Assembly: GCF_900110345.1 (NCBI RefSeq)
Contig: NZ_FODJ01000001.1
Location: 496,001 to 560,000 of the forward strand
Direction of reading: 5' to 3'
DNA: 64,000 bases
Source: Amphibacillus marinus
Lineage (GTDB): Bacteria; Bacillota; Bacilli; Bacillales; Amphibacillaceae
Below, in pieces: positions 56,068 to 64,000 of the stretch (position 1 is its first letter; each line of letters starts with the position of its first letter). The notes beneath the pieces were generated by a model, which worked only from the letters and a program-made list of their open reading frames with translations, made no database searches and was not told the DNA's origin. Both the position numbers and the translations under genes were made by a program.

Positions 56068-56115
56068 TGTGACAATATATAAAACTGCCCGTGCACGTTG
56101 CGGGTAGTGCAAGTA

Positions 56116-56394
56116 TTAGCTGTATTTACTCATTATTATTTTTTGGTTACTATTTTGCTGAGCCTGTTTCACTGTCAAATAAAGTGAGCAGCCTGTCTCT
56201 TTTTCAAATTGTCGACCAATTGCTTTTTCCTCACCTTTACTTGGTACAATCTCTTTAAATCTACGGTATTTACTAATAATTTCTTGTGCTGAAATTGCTT
56301 TGTGATAGGCTTGCTCAATTATTGATAAAAACTCAACTACACTGACAATTTCATTAGTCGACCAAGACTCATCTAATGGAAAATTATAATTCAT
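56116..56394 (-). CDS. yktA: UPF0223 protein YktA
   Basis: 92 residues with the UPF0223 pattern (YNFPLDESWSTNEIVSVVEF and FKEIVPSKGEEKAIGRQFEK). Small helical cytosolic protein, function unknown. It sits between yktB and speA as in B. subtilis. A weak hairpin (CCCG/CGGG, about 56083-56108) lies between it and yktB. Confidence 0.88.
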   Translation of the reverse strand: MNYNFPLDESWSTNEIVSVVEFLSIIEQAYHKAISAQEIISKYRRFKEIVPSKGEEKAIGRQFEKETGCSLYLTVKQAQQNSNQKIIMSKYS

Positions 56395-56465
56395 TTAGTA
56401 TCGTTCCTTTCATGTCATACTTAAATGTTTACCTAGCAAATAAACTAGCTATTTAGCAGAAAATT

Positions 56466-56474
56466 TGCTATAAT
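56466..56474 (+). promoter_or_regulatory. extended -10 promoter of the speA-like gene
   Basis: TTGCTATAAT carries both a perfect -10 hexamer and the extended TGN motif, about 46 bases before the ATG. No good -35 is seen, which fits extended -10 promoters. Confidence 0.6.
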
Positions 56475-56520
56475 GCTCTTTGCTTCATCACGTTATCATA
56501 TTATTAAAGGGGTTAGTTCA

Positions 56521-57987
56521 ATGCAAGATCAAACACCACTCTTCAGTGGCCTTCTACAACATGTCAATAATAATCCCATTCCTTTTCACATACCAGGGCA
56601 TAAAAGCGGAAAAGGTATGGAACAGACTTTTAAAAAATTTATTGGTAAAAACGCGCTAGCAATCGACCTAATTAATATTAGCCCATTAGATGATCTTCAT
56701 CACCCAAACGGCATGATTAAGGAAGCTGAGCAGCTTGCTGCAAAAGCTTTTGGAGCTGATTTCACTCTCTTTTCAGTGCAAGGCACAAGTAGTCCTATTA
56801 TGGCAATGGTATTAAGCGTTTGTCAACCTGGTGATAAGATTATTGTACCACGCAATATTCATAAATCTGTGACGTCAGCATTAATTTTTTCTGGGGCAGT
56901 TCCTATCTTTGTTCATCCTGAGTTAGATAATAGACTCGGTATTGCTCACGGCATTACACCAGACTCTGTTCAGCATGCTATTGAAGAGCATCCCGATGCC
57001 AAGGCTGTCTTTGTCATTAATCCAACATACTATGGGGTTGCAGCTGATTTGAAGAAAATTGTTGCAATTGCACACCATCATCAGATCCCAGTTTTAGTAG
57101 ATGAGGCCCACGGCGTCCACATCCATTTCCACGATCAGCTTCCTTTGTCAGCAATGCAGGCTGGAGCTGATCTCGCTGCGACAAGTGTGCATAAACTTGG
57201 TGGATCCATGACGCAAAGCTCAGTATTAAATGGCAAAGAGGGGCTGATATCAAAAGAGCGCGTGCAAACCGTGCTCTCAATGCTTACGACCACTTCAACC
57301 TCCTATCTCTTGCTCGCATCACTTGATGTCGCCAGAAAACAACTTGCAACACAAGGAAATAAATTGTTAGCTGATACGATTATACGTGCCGAGCAGCTAC
57401 GCGAACGAATTAATGAGCTATACTACTTATATTGCCCAGGTGCTGAAATTTTAGATACATCAGCAACCTTTGATTTTGATCCGACTAAAATCCTTATTTC
57501 TGTTAAGCAACTTGGGATAACAGGGTATGAGGCCGAACAGTGGTTAAGAGATACATTTAAAATTGAAGTAGAACTTTCTGATATGTACAATATCCTTTGC
57601 ATCGTTACGCCTGGGGATGGTGAACAGGAGATAGAGCTTTTATTGAAGGCATTGAAGCAATTAATTCTATCCTTTAAGGATCAAGCAACAGAACGTCTTA
57701 TTCAAGTCAGTACTCCTCCTATACCGGCTTTAAGCATCTCACCAAGGGAAGCTTTTTATGCCGAAACAGAGCAAATAGACCTATCTGAAGCAGCTGGCCG
57801 TATCAGTGCAGAATCAATTATGATCTACCCACCAGGTATCCCTATCTTTATTCCAGGTGAGATCATTACAGAAGATAGCCTTTCCTATATTAAAGAAAAC
57901 ATTGAAGCCGGACTTCCTGTTCAAGGTCTAGAAGATGACAAACTTGAGAAGATTCACGTCATTAAAGAAATGCACGCTATTAAATAG
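56521..57987 (+). CDS. speA: Orn/Lys/Arg decarboxylase class I family
   Basis: PLP-dependent amino-acid decarboxylase, 488 residues. The PLP lysine lies in TSVHKLGGSMTQSS, and the N-terminal PIPFHIPGHKSGKGM and DEAHGVHIHFH motifs are standard. The C-terminal domain is intact. In B. subtilis the gene at this position is arginine decarboxylase speA, the entry to polyamine synthesis through agmatine; lysine or ornithine are other possible substrates. ATG follows AAAGGGG; an upstream in-frame ATG 16 codons earlier has no site. Confidence 0.9.
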   Translation: MQDQTPLFSGLLQHVNNNPIPFHIPGHKSGKGMEQTFKKFIGKNALAIDLINISPLDDLHHPNGMIKEAEQLAAKAFGADFTLFSVQGTSSPIMAMVLSVCQPGDKIIVPRNIHKSVTSALIFSGAVPIFVHPELDNRLGIAHGITPDSVQHAIEEHPDAKAVFVINPTYYGVAADLKKIVAIAHHHQIPVLVDEAHGVHIHFHDQLPLSAMQAGADLAATSVHKLGGSMTQSSVLNGKEGLISKERVQTVLSMLTTTSTSYLLLASLDVARKQLATQGNKLLADTIIRAEQLRERINELYYLYCPGAEILDTSATFDFDPTKILISVKQLGITGYEAEQWLRDTFKIEVELSDMYNILCIVTPGDGEQEIELLLKALKQLILSFKDQATERLIQVSTPPIPALSISPREAFYAETEQIDLSEAAGRISAESIMIYPPGIPIFIPGEIITEDSLSYIKENIEAGLPVQGLEDDKLEKIHVIKEMHAIK

Positions 57988-58039
57988 TGTCTTTTGTTAA
58001 AACGCTCTGCTTAAGTTTAATAGTGCTATCACTTATACA

Positions 58040-58071
58040 AAATGGAACTTCAAATTATGAAGTTCCATTTT
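58040..58071 (+). terminator. terminator after the speA-like gene
   Basis: AAATGGAACTTCA pairs with TGAAGTTCCATTT around a short loop, followed by TTGG. Stem is perfect; it lies about 50 bases after the stop codon. Confidence 0.8.
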
Positions 58072-58106
58072 GGAATATCCCCCAATTAACCTAACACTTT
58101 TTTTCA

Positions 58107-58275
58107 TCAAATAGCGTTGATTACGCAAATGTTTGTATGTCTCCAGCAAAAAAGAGCCGCTAACACCCAAGGGCACAAGCGTGCACGGCCTCGGGCTCAC
58201 AGGATGCGAGTCAGCTCTTTTTTGCTTCCATCTAATATTGGGAAATTATCTTACCAATGCTATTTGATATACATC
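58107..58275. repeat. palindromic intergenic repeat, copy B
   Basis: About 169 bases with the same ends as copy A (AATAGCGTTGATT left, CTATTTGATATACA right). Its core holds CACCCAAGGGCACAAGCGTG and CTCACAGGATGCGAGTCAG, also found with few changes in copy C at 12448-12502. It lies in the speA-deacetylase gap; the remainder 58276-58493 shows no credible gene. Confidence 0.8.
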
Positions 58276-58493
58276 CACTAACTCCCCGTTTGTTAAACTA
58301 CTTTTCGGATTAAACATCATCCAAAGTAATAATGAAATTAAACCGCCAAACATAAGATCCACACTTATTACCCATCAAATCATTAATTTAGCTTTGTGAA
58401 ACTTTCCTAGTCTTCTATATTCATTATTTGTTGTTATAGAAGCGTGGTCATTTTCCACACCTTAAACATTAAATGATAACTTAATGTTACAAG

Positions 58494-59360
58494 TTAGTTA
58501 GCTAACGTCTGAATTTGCTTCGGGTTAATTATTTTATAACCTTGCTCACGCAAGCCCTCTACTATTTCAGGGAGAGCTTCATACGTCCAAGTTCGATCAT
58601 GCATTAATAGGTTAGCACCATTTCGCAATTCTGGTGCAGAAAGGGTTGCATTGACTAACGCATCCTTGTCTTGGTACTCAGCTTCCCAGTCATGCCCTTG
58701 CGTCCAGTTCATTTTCACCATATTTTCTTCCTCAACTATTTGATTAGAAGAGTCCGTATTAACACCAAATGGCGCTCTGAAGAATTTAGGGCGCTCCCCA
58801 ATAATATCTTCAACAAGATTATTTAATTCCACAATCTCTTTTCGCTGCTCTTCCTCTGTCAGTTCATTTAAGTTCGGGTGTGAATACGTATGATTACCGA
58901 TCATAAAACCCAAATCAAAGATTTGCTTTAAAACTTGACGCTGGTCCTCCGTTTGTAGAAAATGACCATTTACAAAGAAAATTGCTGGTGCATCTAGGTC
59001 TGCTAACACTTGGGCCATTTCTAAAGCATGTTTGTCCGGCGCATCGTCAATGGTTAACAGGACTACTTGCTCGGTAACCTCTTCATTAATAGGCTCGACT
59101 GTCCATGTTACTTGGTTTACTTCATAATTCATTTCAAATTCCTCTTCCAAATTAGCTGCGGAGTCAATTTCTTCATCCTCAGCATCGTTATCAATTGAAT
59201 CATCTTCATCAAGCTCTGGTGCTAGGCTAACCTCTTCACTATCATCTGGCTCTTCATTTGGCAACTCTGGTGCTTCATCTGTTCCATTACTAGCACAACC
59301 AAGTAATAAAAGAGCTGCAAAGAAAAAAAGGATAAGTTGTTTTACTTTTAATTCCATCAT
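58494..59360 (-). CDS. lipoprotein polysaccharide deacetylase
   Basis: 288 residues. A lipoprotein signal peptide ends in LLLLGCAS, with the cysteine near residue 22. An acidic Glu/Asp-rich linker of about 70 residues follows, then a NodB domain. Metal ligands are visible in TIDDAPDKH and HTYSHP, and RAPFG is the third motif. The first motif has DDA where DDG is usual. Likely acts on peptidoglycan or another wall sugar at the outer membrane face; substrate unknown. B. subtilis has slp and ykzW at this place instead. Confidence 0.88.
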   Translation of the reverse strand: MMELKVKQLILFFFAALLLLGCASNGTDEAPELPNEEPDDSEEVSLAPELDEDDSIDNDAEDEEIDSAANLEEEFEMNYEVNQVTWTVEPINEEVTEQVVLLTIDDAPDKHALEMAQVLADLDAPAIFFVNGHFLQTEDQRQVLKQIFDLGFMIGNHTYSHPNLNELTEEEQRKEIVELNNLVEDIIGERPKFFRAPFGVNTDSSNQIVEEENMVKMNWTQGHDWEAEYQDKDALVNATLSAPELRNGANLLMHDRTWTYEALPEIVEGLREQGYKIINPKQIQTLAN

Positions 59361-59437
59361 GTAAACTCCCTGTAGTTGTTGTATTTAAATTTCTTACTAT
59401 AATTAGCTTACCTTATTATTTAAACAAAATAAAACAA

Positions 59438-59470
59438 AAACACCGGAATTCTAAAGAATTCCCGGTGTTT
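59438..59470 (-). terminator. terminator of the pdh operon
   Basis: AAACACCGGGAATT pairs with AATTCCGGTGTTT (one bulged base) with short loop, and the minus strand continues TTTGTTTTATTTTG. It starts a few bases after the pdhD stop codon. Confidence 0.88.
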
Positions 59471-59475
59471 TATTG

Positions 59476-60885
59476 TTATTTAACAATGTGAATTGGTGTT
59501 CCCATTGCTACTTCTGCTGCTTCCATCGTAATCTCACCTAAAGTCGGGTGAGCATGAATTGTAAGGGCAAGATCCTCAGCAGTCATACCTGTTTCAATTG
59601 CTAAACCTAATTCTGAGATCATATCACTCGCATTAGCACCAGCGATTTGCGCGCCTAATACTAGGCCATCCTCTTTGCGTGTAACTAATCTCACAAAGCC
59701 ATCACCACTATTTAATGATAATGCACGTCCATTAGCTGCAAATGGGAATTTAGAAGATGTCACATCATAGCCCGCTTCCTTCGCTTCTGCTTCTGTGTAG
59801 CCAACAGTCGCTAGCTCTGGATCAGAGAACACAACAGCAGGAATACCATTGTAATCAATAATTGATTTCTCACCAGCAATTGCTTCAGCTGCGATCTTGC
59901 CTTCATACGAAGCTTTGTGAGCTAACGGAGGACCAGCAACAATATCACCAATTGCATAAATATTATCAACACTTGTGCGACATTGCTCGTCAATTTTAAC
60001 TAAGCCGCGATCAGTCATGTCAATACCAACTTGTTCTAAACCAATTTCGCCTGTGTTAGGATAACGTCCTACTGTTACAAGAACATAATCAGCTTCAATT
60101 GTTTCTTCTTTACCTTTAGCTTCATACGTAACCTTTACACCAGTATCAGTGACTTCTGAGCTCTTTGCCATGGCATTCGTGACAATCTTAACATTCTTCT
60201 TTTTCAAATGACGCTTAACAATCGAAGACATATCCTTTTCGAAACCGCCAAGGATATCATCCATACCTTCAAGAATCGTTACTTCTGTACCGAAATTAGC
60301 ATATGAGGTACCTAATTCAGTTCCTACATAACCGCCACCAATAACAATAAGCTTTTTCGGAATTTCTTTAAGATTTAAAGCGCCTGTTGAGTCAAGAATA
60401 CGGTCAGAATACTTAAATGAAGGAATCTCAATTGGTGTCGATCCTGTCGCAATAATACAGTTGTTGAATGTATAAGTTTGTGAGCTTTTATCATCCATAA
60501 CACGTACTGTATTTTTATCAACAAAATACACTTCACCACTTACAATATCAACTTTATTCCCTTTTAATAAGCCCTCAACACCAGAGGTAAGCTTATGAAC
60601 AACACTTGACTTCCACTCTTGCACCTTACTGAAATCAACTGTAACGTTTTCTGCTTTTATGCCCATTACATCAGAACCATGTGCTTCTTCAAAGCGATGA
60701 CCTGCCTGAATAAGAGCTTTTGAAGGGATACAGCCTACATTTAAGCAAACTCCCCCTAATGCACCTTTGTCTACAATTGTTACTTTTTGACCTGTTTGAG
60801 CAGCGCGGATGGCAGCTACATAGCCACCTGGTCCTGCACCGACAACAAGAGTATCTAATTCAATTGGAAAATCTCCTACAACCAT
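59476..60885 (-). CDS. pdhD: dihydrolipoyl dehydrogenase, E3 of pyruvate dehydrogenase
   Basis: FAD-dependent enzyme that reoxidises dihydrolipoyl groups with NAD. 469 residues. FAD motif [17 protein letters not shown], redox-active disulfide [16 protein letters not shown] near residue 45, NAD motif [12 protein letters not shown], and C-terminal HAHPTLGE with the catalytic His are all present. Six bases separate it from pdhC. Last gene of the operon. Confidence 0.97.
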   Translation of the reverse strand: MVVGDFPIELDTLVVGAGPGGYVAAIRAAQTGQKVTIVDKGALGGVCLNVGCIPSKALIQAGHRFEEAHGSDVMGIKAENVTVDFSKVQEWKSSVVHKLTSGVEGLLKGNKVDIVSGEVYFVDKNTVRVMDDKSSQTYTFNNCIIATGSTPIEIPSFKYSDRILDSTGALNLKEIPKKLIVIGGGYVGTELGTSYANFGTEVTILEGMDDILGGFEKDMSSIVKRHLKKKNVKIVTNAMAKSSEVTDTGVKVTYEAKGKEETIEADYVLVTVGRYPNTGEIGLEQVGIDMTDRGLVKIDEQCRTSVDNIYAIGDIVAGPPLAHKASYEGKIAAEAIAGEKSIIDYNGIPAVVFSDPELATVGYTEAEAKEAGYDVTSSKFPFAANGRALSLNSGDGFVRLVTRKEDGLVLGAQIAGANASDMISELGLAIETGMTAEDLALTIHAHPTLGEITMEAAEVAMGTPIHIVK

Positions 60886-60891
60886 ATTCGA

Positions 60892-62475
60892 TTACGCCTC
60901 CATCATAATTAATTGTGGATCGTTTAATAAACGTTTCACTTGGTTTAGAGCATATTGAGCAGTTGCACCATCAACAATACGGTGATCAAAGCTTAATGAA
61001 AGTGTTAACACTGGTGCTACAACAATCTCACCATCTTTGACAACTGGTTTCTCTGCAATACGCCCAATACCTAGAATAGCCGCTTCAGGGTAGTTAATAA
61101 CAGGTGTAAACCATTGACCACCCGCAGAACCAATGTTTGAAATTGTGCTTGAAGCACCTTTCATATCGTCAGCAGAAAGCTTACCATCATGAGCTTTTTT
61201 AGCAAGTTCATTAATTTCTTTAGAAATATCAAATATTGATTTTTTGTCCGCATCTTTAACAACCGGGACAAAAAGACCTTTGTCAGTGTCAGCTGCAATA
61301 CCGATATTATAATAGTGCTTATAAACAATCTCATCAGTTTCATCGTCGATTGAAGCATTAATAATTGGGAATTGCTTTAGTGCTGATACTAACGCCTTAA
61401 CAACATACGGTAAATATGTTAATTTAATATCTTTTTCGGCTGCGATGGCTTTAAATTTCTTACGGTGCGCTACTAATTCAGTTACATCAATTTCGTCATG
61501 TAAAGTCACATGAGGTGCTTTGTGCTTAGAATTAACCATTGCATTTGCAATTGCTTTACGAATACCAGACATTTTTTCACGCGTCTCTACAAGATCACTA
61601 CTTGTAGCTGCTGGTTTAGTTGCTTGCTTCGCTTCCTTAGTCTCTTTTGAGGTAGACTGAGCTTCAGTTGCTTTAGCTGGTTCAGCTTGTTCTACTCTCT
61701 GATCACCACTTAAAAATGCCTCTACGTCTGATTTTAAAATTCGGCCATTCTTTCCAGAACCTTTAACATCGGCAATAGTCACACTATTATCACGAGCAAA
61801 CTTCCGTACTGAAGGCATTGCAATAACTCTCGCATTACTGTTTGAGCTTTCTTCAGACTTAGTAGCGGTTGCCTGCTCTGATTTTGCTTCTGCTTTCGGT
61901 GCCTCACTTACTTCTTCAGACTCATAACCTTCTGCAAAAATTGAAATAATCGTTTCACCAACAGTCGCTACTGCTCCCTCATCAAAGTGAACCTCTTTCA
62001 CTGTACCACTTACTGGTGATGGGATTTCCACCACTGCTTTATCATTTTGAACTTCGCATAATACATCATCTTCATTAATCTCTTCGCCTGCTTTGACAAA
62101 CCACTTGACGATTTCACCTTCATGAATACCTTCACCAATGTCAGGTAATTTAAATTCAAAGACGCCTTGACCACTATTAGCCTCAGACTCAGCGCTTAAG
62201 CTCTCATTCGCTTCTGAGCTAGCATCATCTTCGTAGCCTTCTGCATCAATCGAAATGATTGTCTCACCTACAGTTGCTACTGACCCCTCATCAAAATGAA
62301 CCTCTTTCACTGTACCACTTACTGGTGATGGGATTTCTACAACTGCTTTATCATTTTGAACTTCACATAGTACATCATCTTCGTTAATTTCTTCGCCTGC
62401 TTTGACAAACCATTTTACGATTTCGCCTTCGTGAATACCTTCACCGATATCAGGCAATTTAAATTCAAACGCCAT
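60892..62475 (-). CDS. pdhC: dihydrolipoyl acetyltransferase E2 with two lipoyl domains
   Basis: Core of the pyruvate dehydrogenase complex, transferring acetyl groups to CoA. 527 residues, about 85 more than B. subtilis PdhC because it has two lipoyl domains (residues 3-82 and 106-185, lipoyl lysines 43 and 146). These two are identical at 78 of 80 positions. An Ala/Glu/Lys linker, the subunit-binding domain ([20 protein letters not shown]), a second linker and the catalytic domain ending in [10 protein letters not shown] follow. ATG after GGGAGG. Confidence 0.96.
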   Translation of the reverse strand: MAFEFKLPDIGEGIHEGEIVKWFVKAGEEINEDDVLCEVQNDKAVVEIPSPVSGTVKEVHFDEGSVATVGETIISIDAEGYEDDASSEANESLSAESEANSGQGVFEFKLPDIGEGIHEGEIVKWFVKAGEEINEDDVLCEVQNDKAVVEIPSPVSGTVKEVHFDEGAVATVGETIISIFAEGYESEEVSEAPKAEAKSEQATATKSEESSNSNARVIAMPSVRKFARDNSVTIADVKGSGKNGRILKSDVEAFLSGDQRVEQAEPAKATEAQSTSKETKEAKQATKPAATSSDLVETREKMSGIRKAIANAMVNSKHKAPHVTLHDEIDVTELVAHRKKFKAIAAEKDIKLTYLPYVVKALVSALKQFPIINASIDDETDEIVYKHYYNIGIAADTDKGLFVPVVKDADKKSIFDISKEINELAKKAHDGKLSADDMKGASSTISNIGSAGGQWFTPVINYPEAAILGIGRIAEKPVVKDGEIVVAPVLTLSLSFDHRIVDGATAQYALNQVKRLLNDPQLIMMEA

Positions 62476-62507
62476 TATTGCTAACCTCCCTGGATAATTT
62501 AATCCTC

Positions 62508-63485
62508 TTAATAGTTAATTACGTCATTTACTTTTTCGACGATATCGTTATGGTTTGGTAACCAAACCTCTTCTGCTTGTGTAAATGCATAAACTGTATC
62601 AGGAGCAGTCACACGTAAAACAGGAGCTTCTAAATGTAAAATAGCACGCTCTTGTATTTCTGCAACAATTTGCGCCGCAATACCAGCAACACGCTGTGCT
62701 TCCTGCACAACCACAACACGGCCGGTCTTTTTAACAGATTCAACAATTGTATCAATATCTAGTGGAGCAACTGTACGTAAGTCAATAACTTCTGCGCTTA
62801 CACCATTCTTCTCCAACTCTTCTGCTGCTTTAACAGAAGCTTGAACCATAGCTCCATAAGCTATTAATGTTACATCTGTTCCTTCACGCGTAACTTTTGC
62901 TTTGCCTAATTCAACTTCATATGCTTCCTCAGGCACCTCATCTCGGAATGAACGATATAATTTCATGTGCTCTAAAAAGATAACCGGATCATTATCTCTA
63001 ATAGAAGAGATTAATAAACCTTTAGCATCATATGGATTAGACGGGATAACTACCTTTAATCCAGGCTGTTGTGCCATTAAACCTTCTAAAGAATCAGCAT
63101 GCATTTCAGGAGTATGCACACCGCCACCAAACGGTGAGCGAATAGTAATCGGAGCATTCATGGTGTTACCAGAACGATAGCGCATCCGTGCCATTTGACC
63201 GCTGATAGAATCCATAACCTCATAAACAAAACCAAAAAATTGGATTTCTGGAACTGGACGAAAACCTTGTGTAGCTAAACCAATTGCTAAACCACCAATA
63301 CCAGACTCAGCTAGAGGTGTGTCAAAAACGCGGTCTTCGCCAAATTCAGCTTGTAAGCCTTCTGTCGCACGGAAAACCCCACCATTTTGACCAACATCTT
63401 CACCAAAAACGAGAACATTCTCATCATTTTTTAATTCTACTCGTAGTGCATCAGTAATTGCTTGAATCATCGTCATTTGAGCCAT
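62508..63485 (-). CDS. pdhB: pyruvate dehydrogenase E1 component, beta subunit
   Basis: Forms the thiamine-diphosphate-dependent E1 with PdhA. 325 residues, standard length. N-terminal [20 protein letters not shown] and [20 protein letters not shown], the transketolase-type centre and C-terminal [20 protein letters not shown] are typical. Starts three bases after the pdhA stop codon. Confidence 0.97.
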   Translation of the reverse strand: MAQMTMIQAITDALRVELKNDENVLVFGEDVGQNGGVFRATEGLQAEFGEDRVFDTPLAESGIGGLAIGLATQGFRPVPEIQFFGFVYEVMDSISGQMARMRYRSGNTMNAPITIRSPFGGGVHTPEMHADSLEGLMAQQPGLKVVIPSNPYDAKGLLISSIRDNDPVIFLEHMKLYRSFRDEVPEEAYEVELGKAKVTREGTDVTLIAYGAMVQASVKAAEELEKNGVSAEVIDLRTVAPLDIDTIVESVKKTGRVVVVQEAQRVAGIAAQIVAEIQERAILHLEAPVLRVTAPDTVYAFTQAEEVWLPNHNDIVEKVNDVINY

Positions 63486-63488
63486 GAT

Positions 63489-64000
<512 letters not shown>

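Noticed and set aside
58246-58353. 35-codon hydrophobic frame on minus between the deacetylase and speA
   Set aside because: Its last codons run into the edge of repeat B and no ribosome site is spaced correctly; probably chance.

Overview
The window is an AT-rich chromosomal segment of an endospore-forming Gram-positive bacterium of the Bacillaceae. The evidence is the gene content (sigE, sigG, spoIIGA, spoVD, ylbJ, rsfA and ylbD homologues, bacillithiol gene bshC, PyrR attenuators, an isoleucine T-box) and a gene order that follows the Bacillus subtilis pyr - ylm - sigG/sigE - ftsZ/ftsA - dcw - ylb - yla - ykt - pdh stretch almost gene for gene. Almost everything is on the minus strand; only tmcAL, ylbJ, a ytvI-like gene, ylaI, yktB and the speA-like decarboxylase run on plus. 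The cta/heme A block expected between ylbC and ylaN is absent, which would suit a lineage with reduced respiration such as Amphibacillus, but that genus assignment is only inference.

Region 1-12.2 kb: the front of the pyrimidine operon (pyrR-pyrP-pyrB) with two PyrR attenuators, then rluD, lspA, ileS behind an Ile T-box, and the divIVA-ylmH-ylmG-sepF-ylmE-pgeF-ylmC cell-division group, ending in forespore sigma factor gene sigG with a clear SigF-type promoter.

Region 12.2-17.4 kb: an accessory island that separates sigG from sigE. It contains a palindromic repeat and a three-gene cassette (short secreted protein, large FtsX-type permease, ATPase) with its own promoter, plus small gene remnants. 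It is the least explained part of the window and the best candidate for an undescribed system, most likely a secreted peptide/bacteriocin-type or self-resistance module.

Region 17.4-38 kb: sigE-spoIIGA, ftsZ-ftsA, sbp-ylxX-ylxW-divIB, then ftsW/spoVE-type SEDS gene, murD, mraY, murF, murE, spoVD, pbpB, ftsL, rsmH and mraZ with three MraZ-type decamer repeats. murG and murB are missing from their usual place between the SEDS gene and divIB; a 433-base non-coding gap with a nested hairpin lies there.

Region 38-58 kb: bshC, a DUF3397 membrane protein, panE, rsfA-like, rpmF, yceD-like ylbN, tmcAL, ylbL, ylbJ, coaD, rsmD, ylbG, ylbF, ylbD, ylbC, ytvI-like, ylaN, ylaI, suhB-like, yktB, yktA and a lysine/arginine/ornithine decarboxylase. 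Region 58-64 kb: a lipoprotein polysaccharide deacetylase and the pyruvate dehydrogenase operon (pdhA partial, pdhB, pdhC with two almost identical lipoyl domains, pdhD). Five intergenic palindromic repeats of at least two related families are scattered across the window, several of them exactly where synteny with B. subtilis breaks. No tRNA, rRNA, CRISPR array, transposase or prophage was seen.
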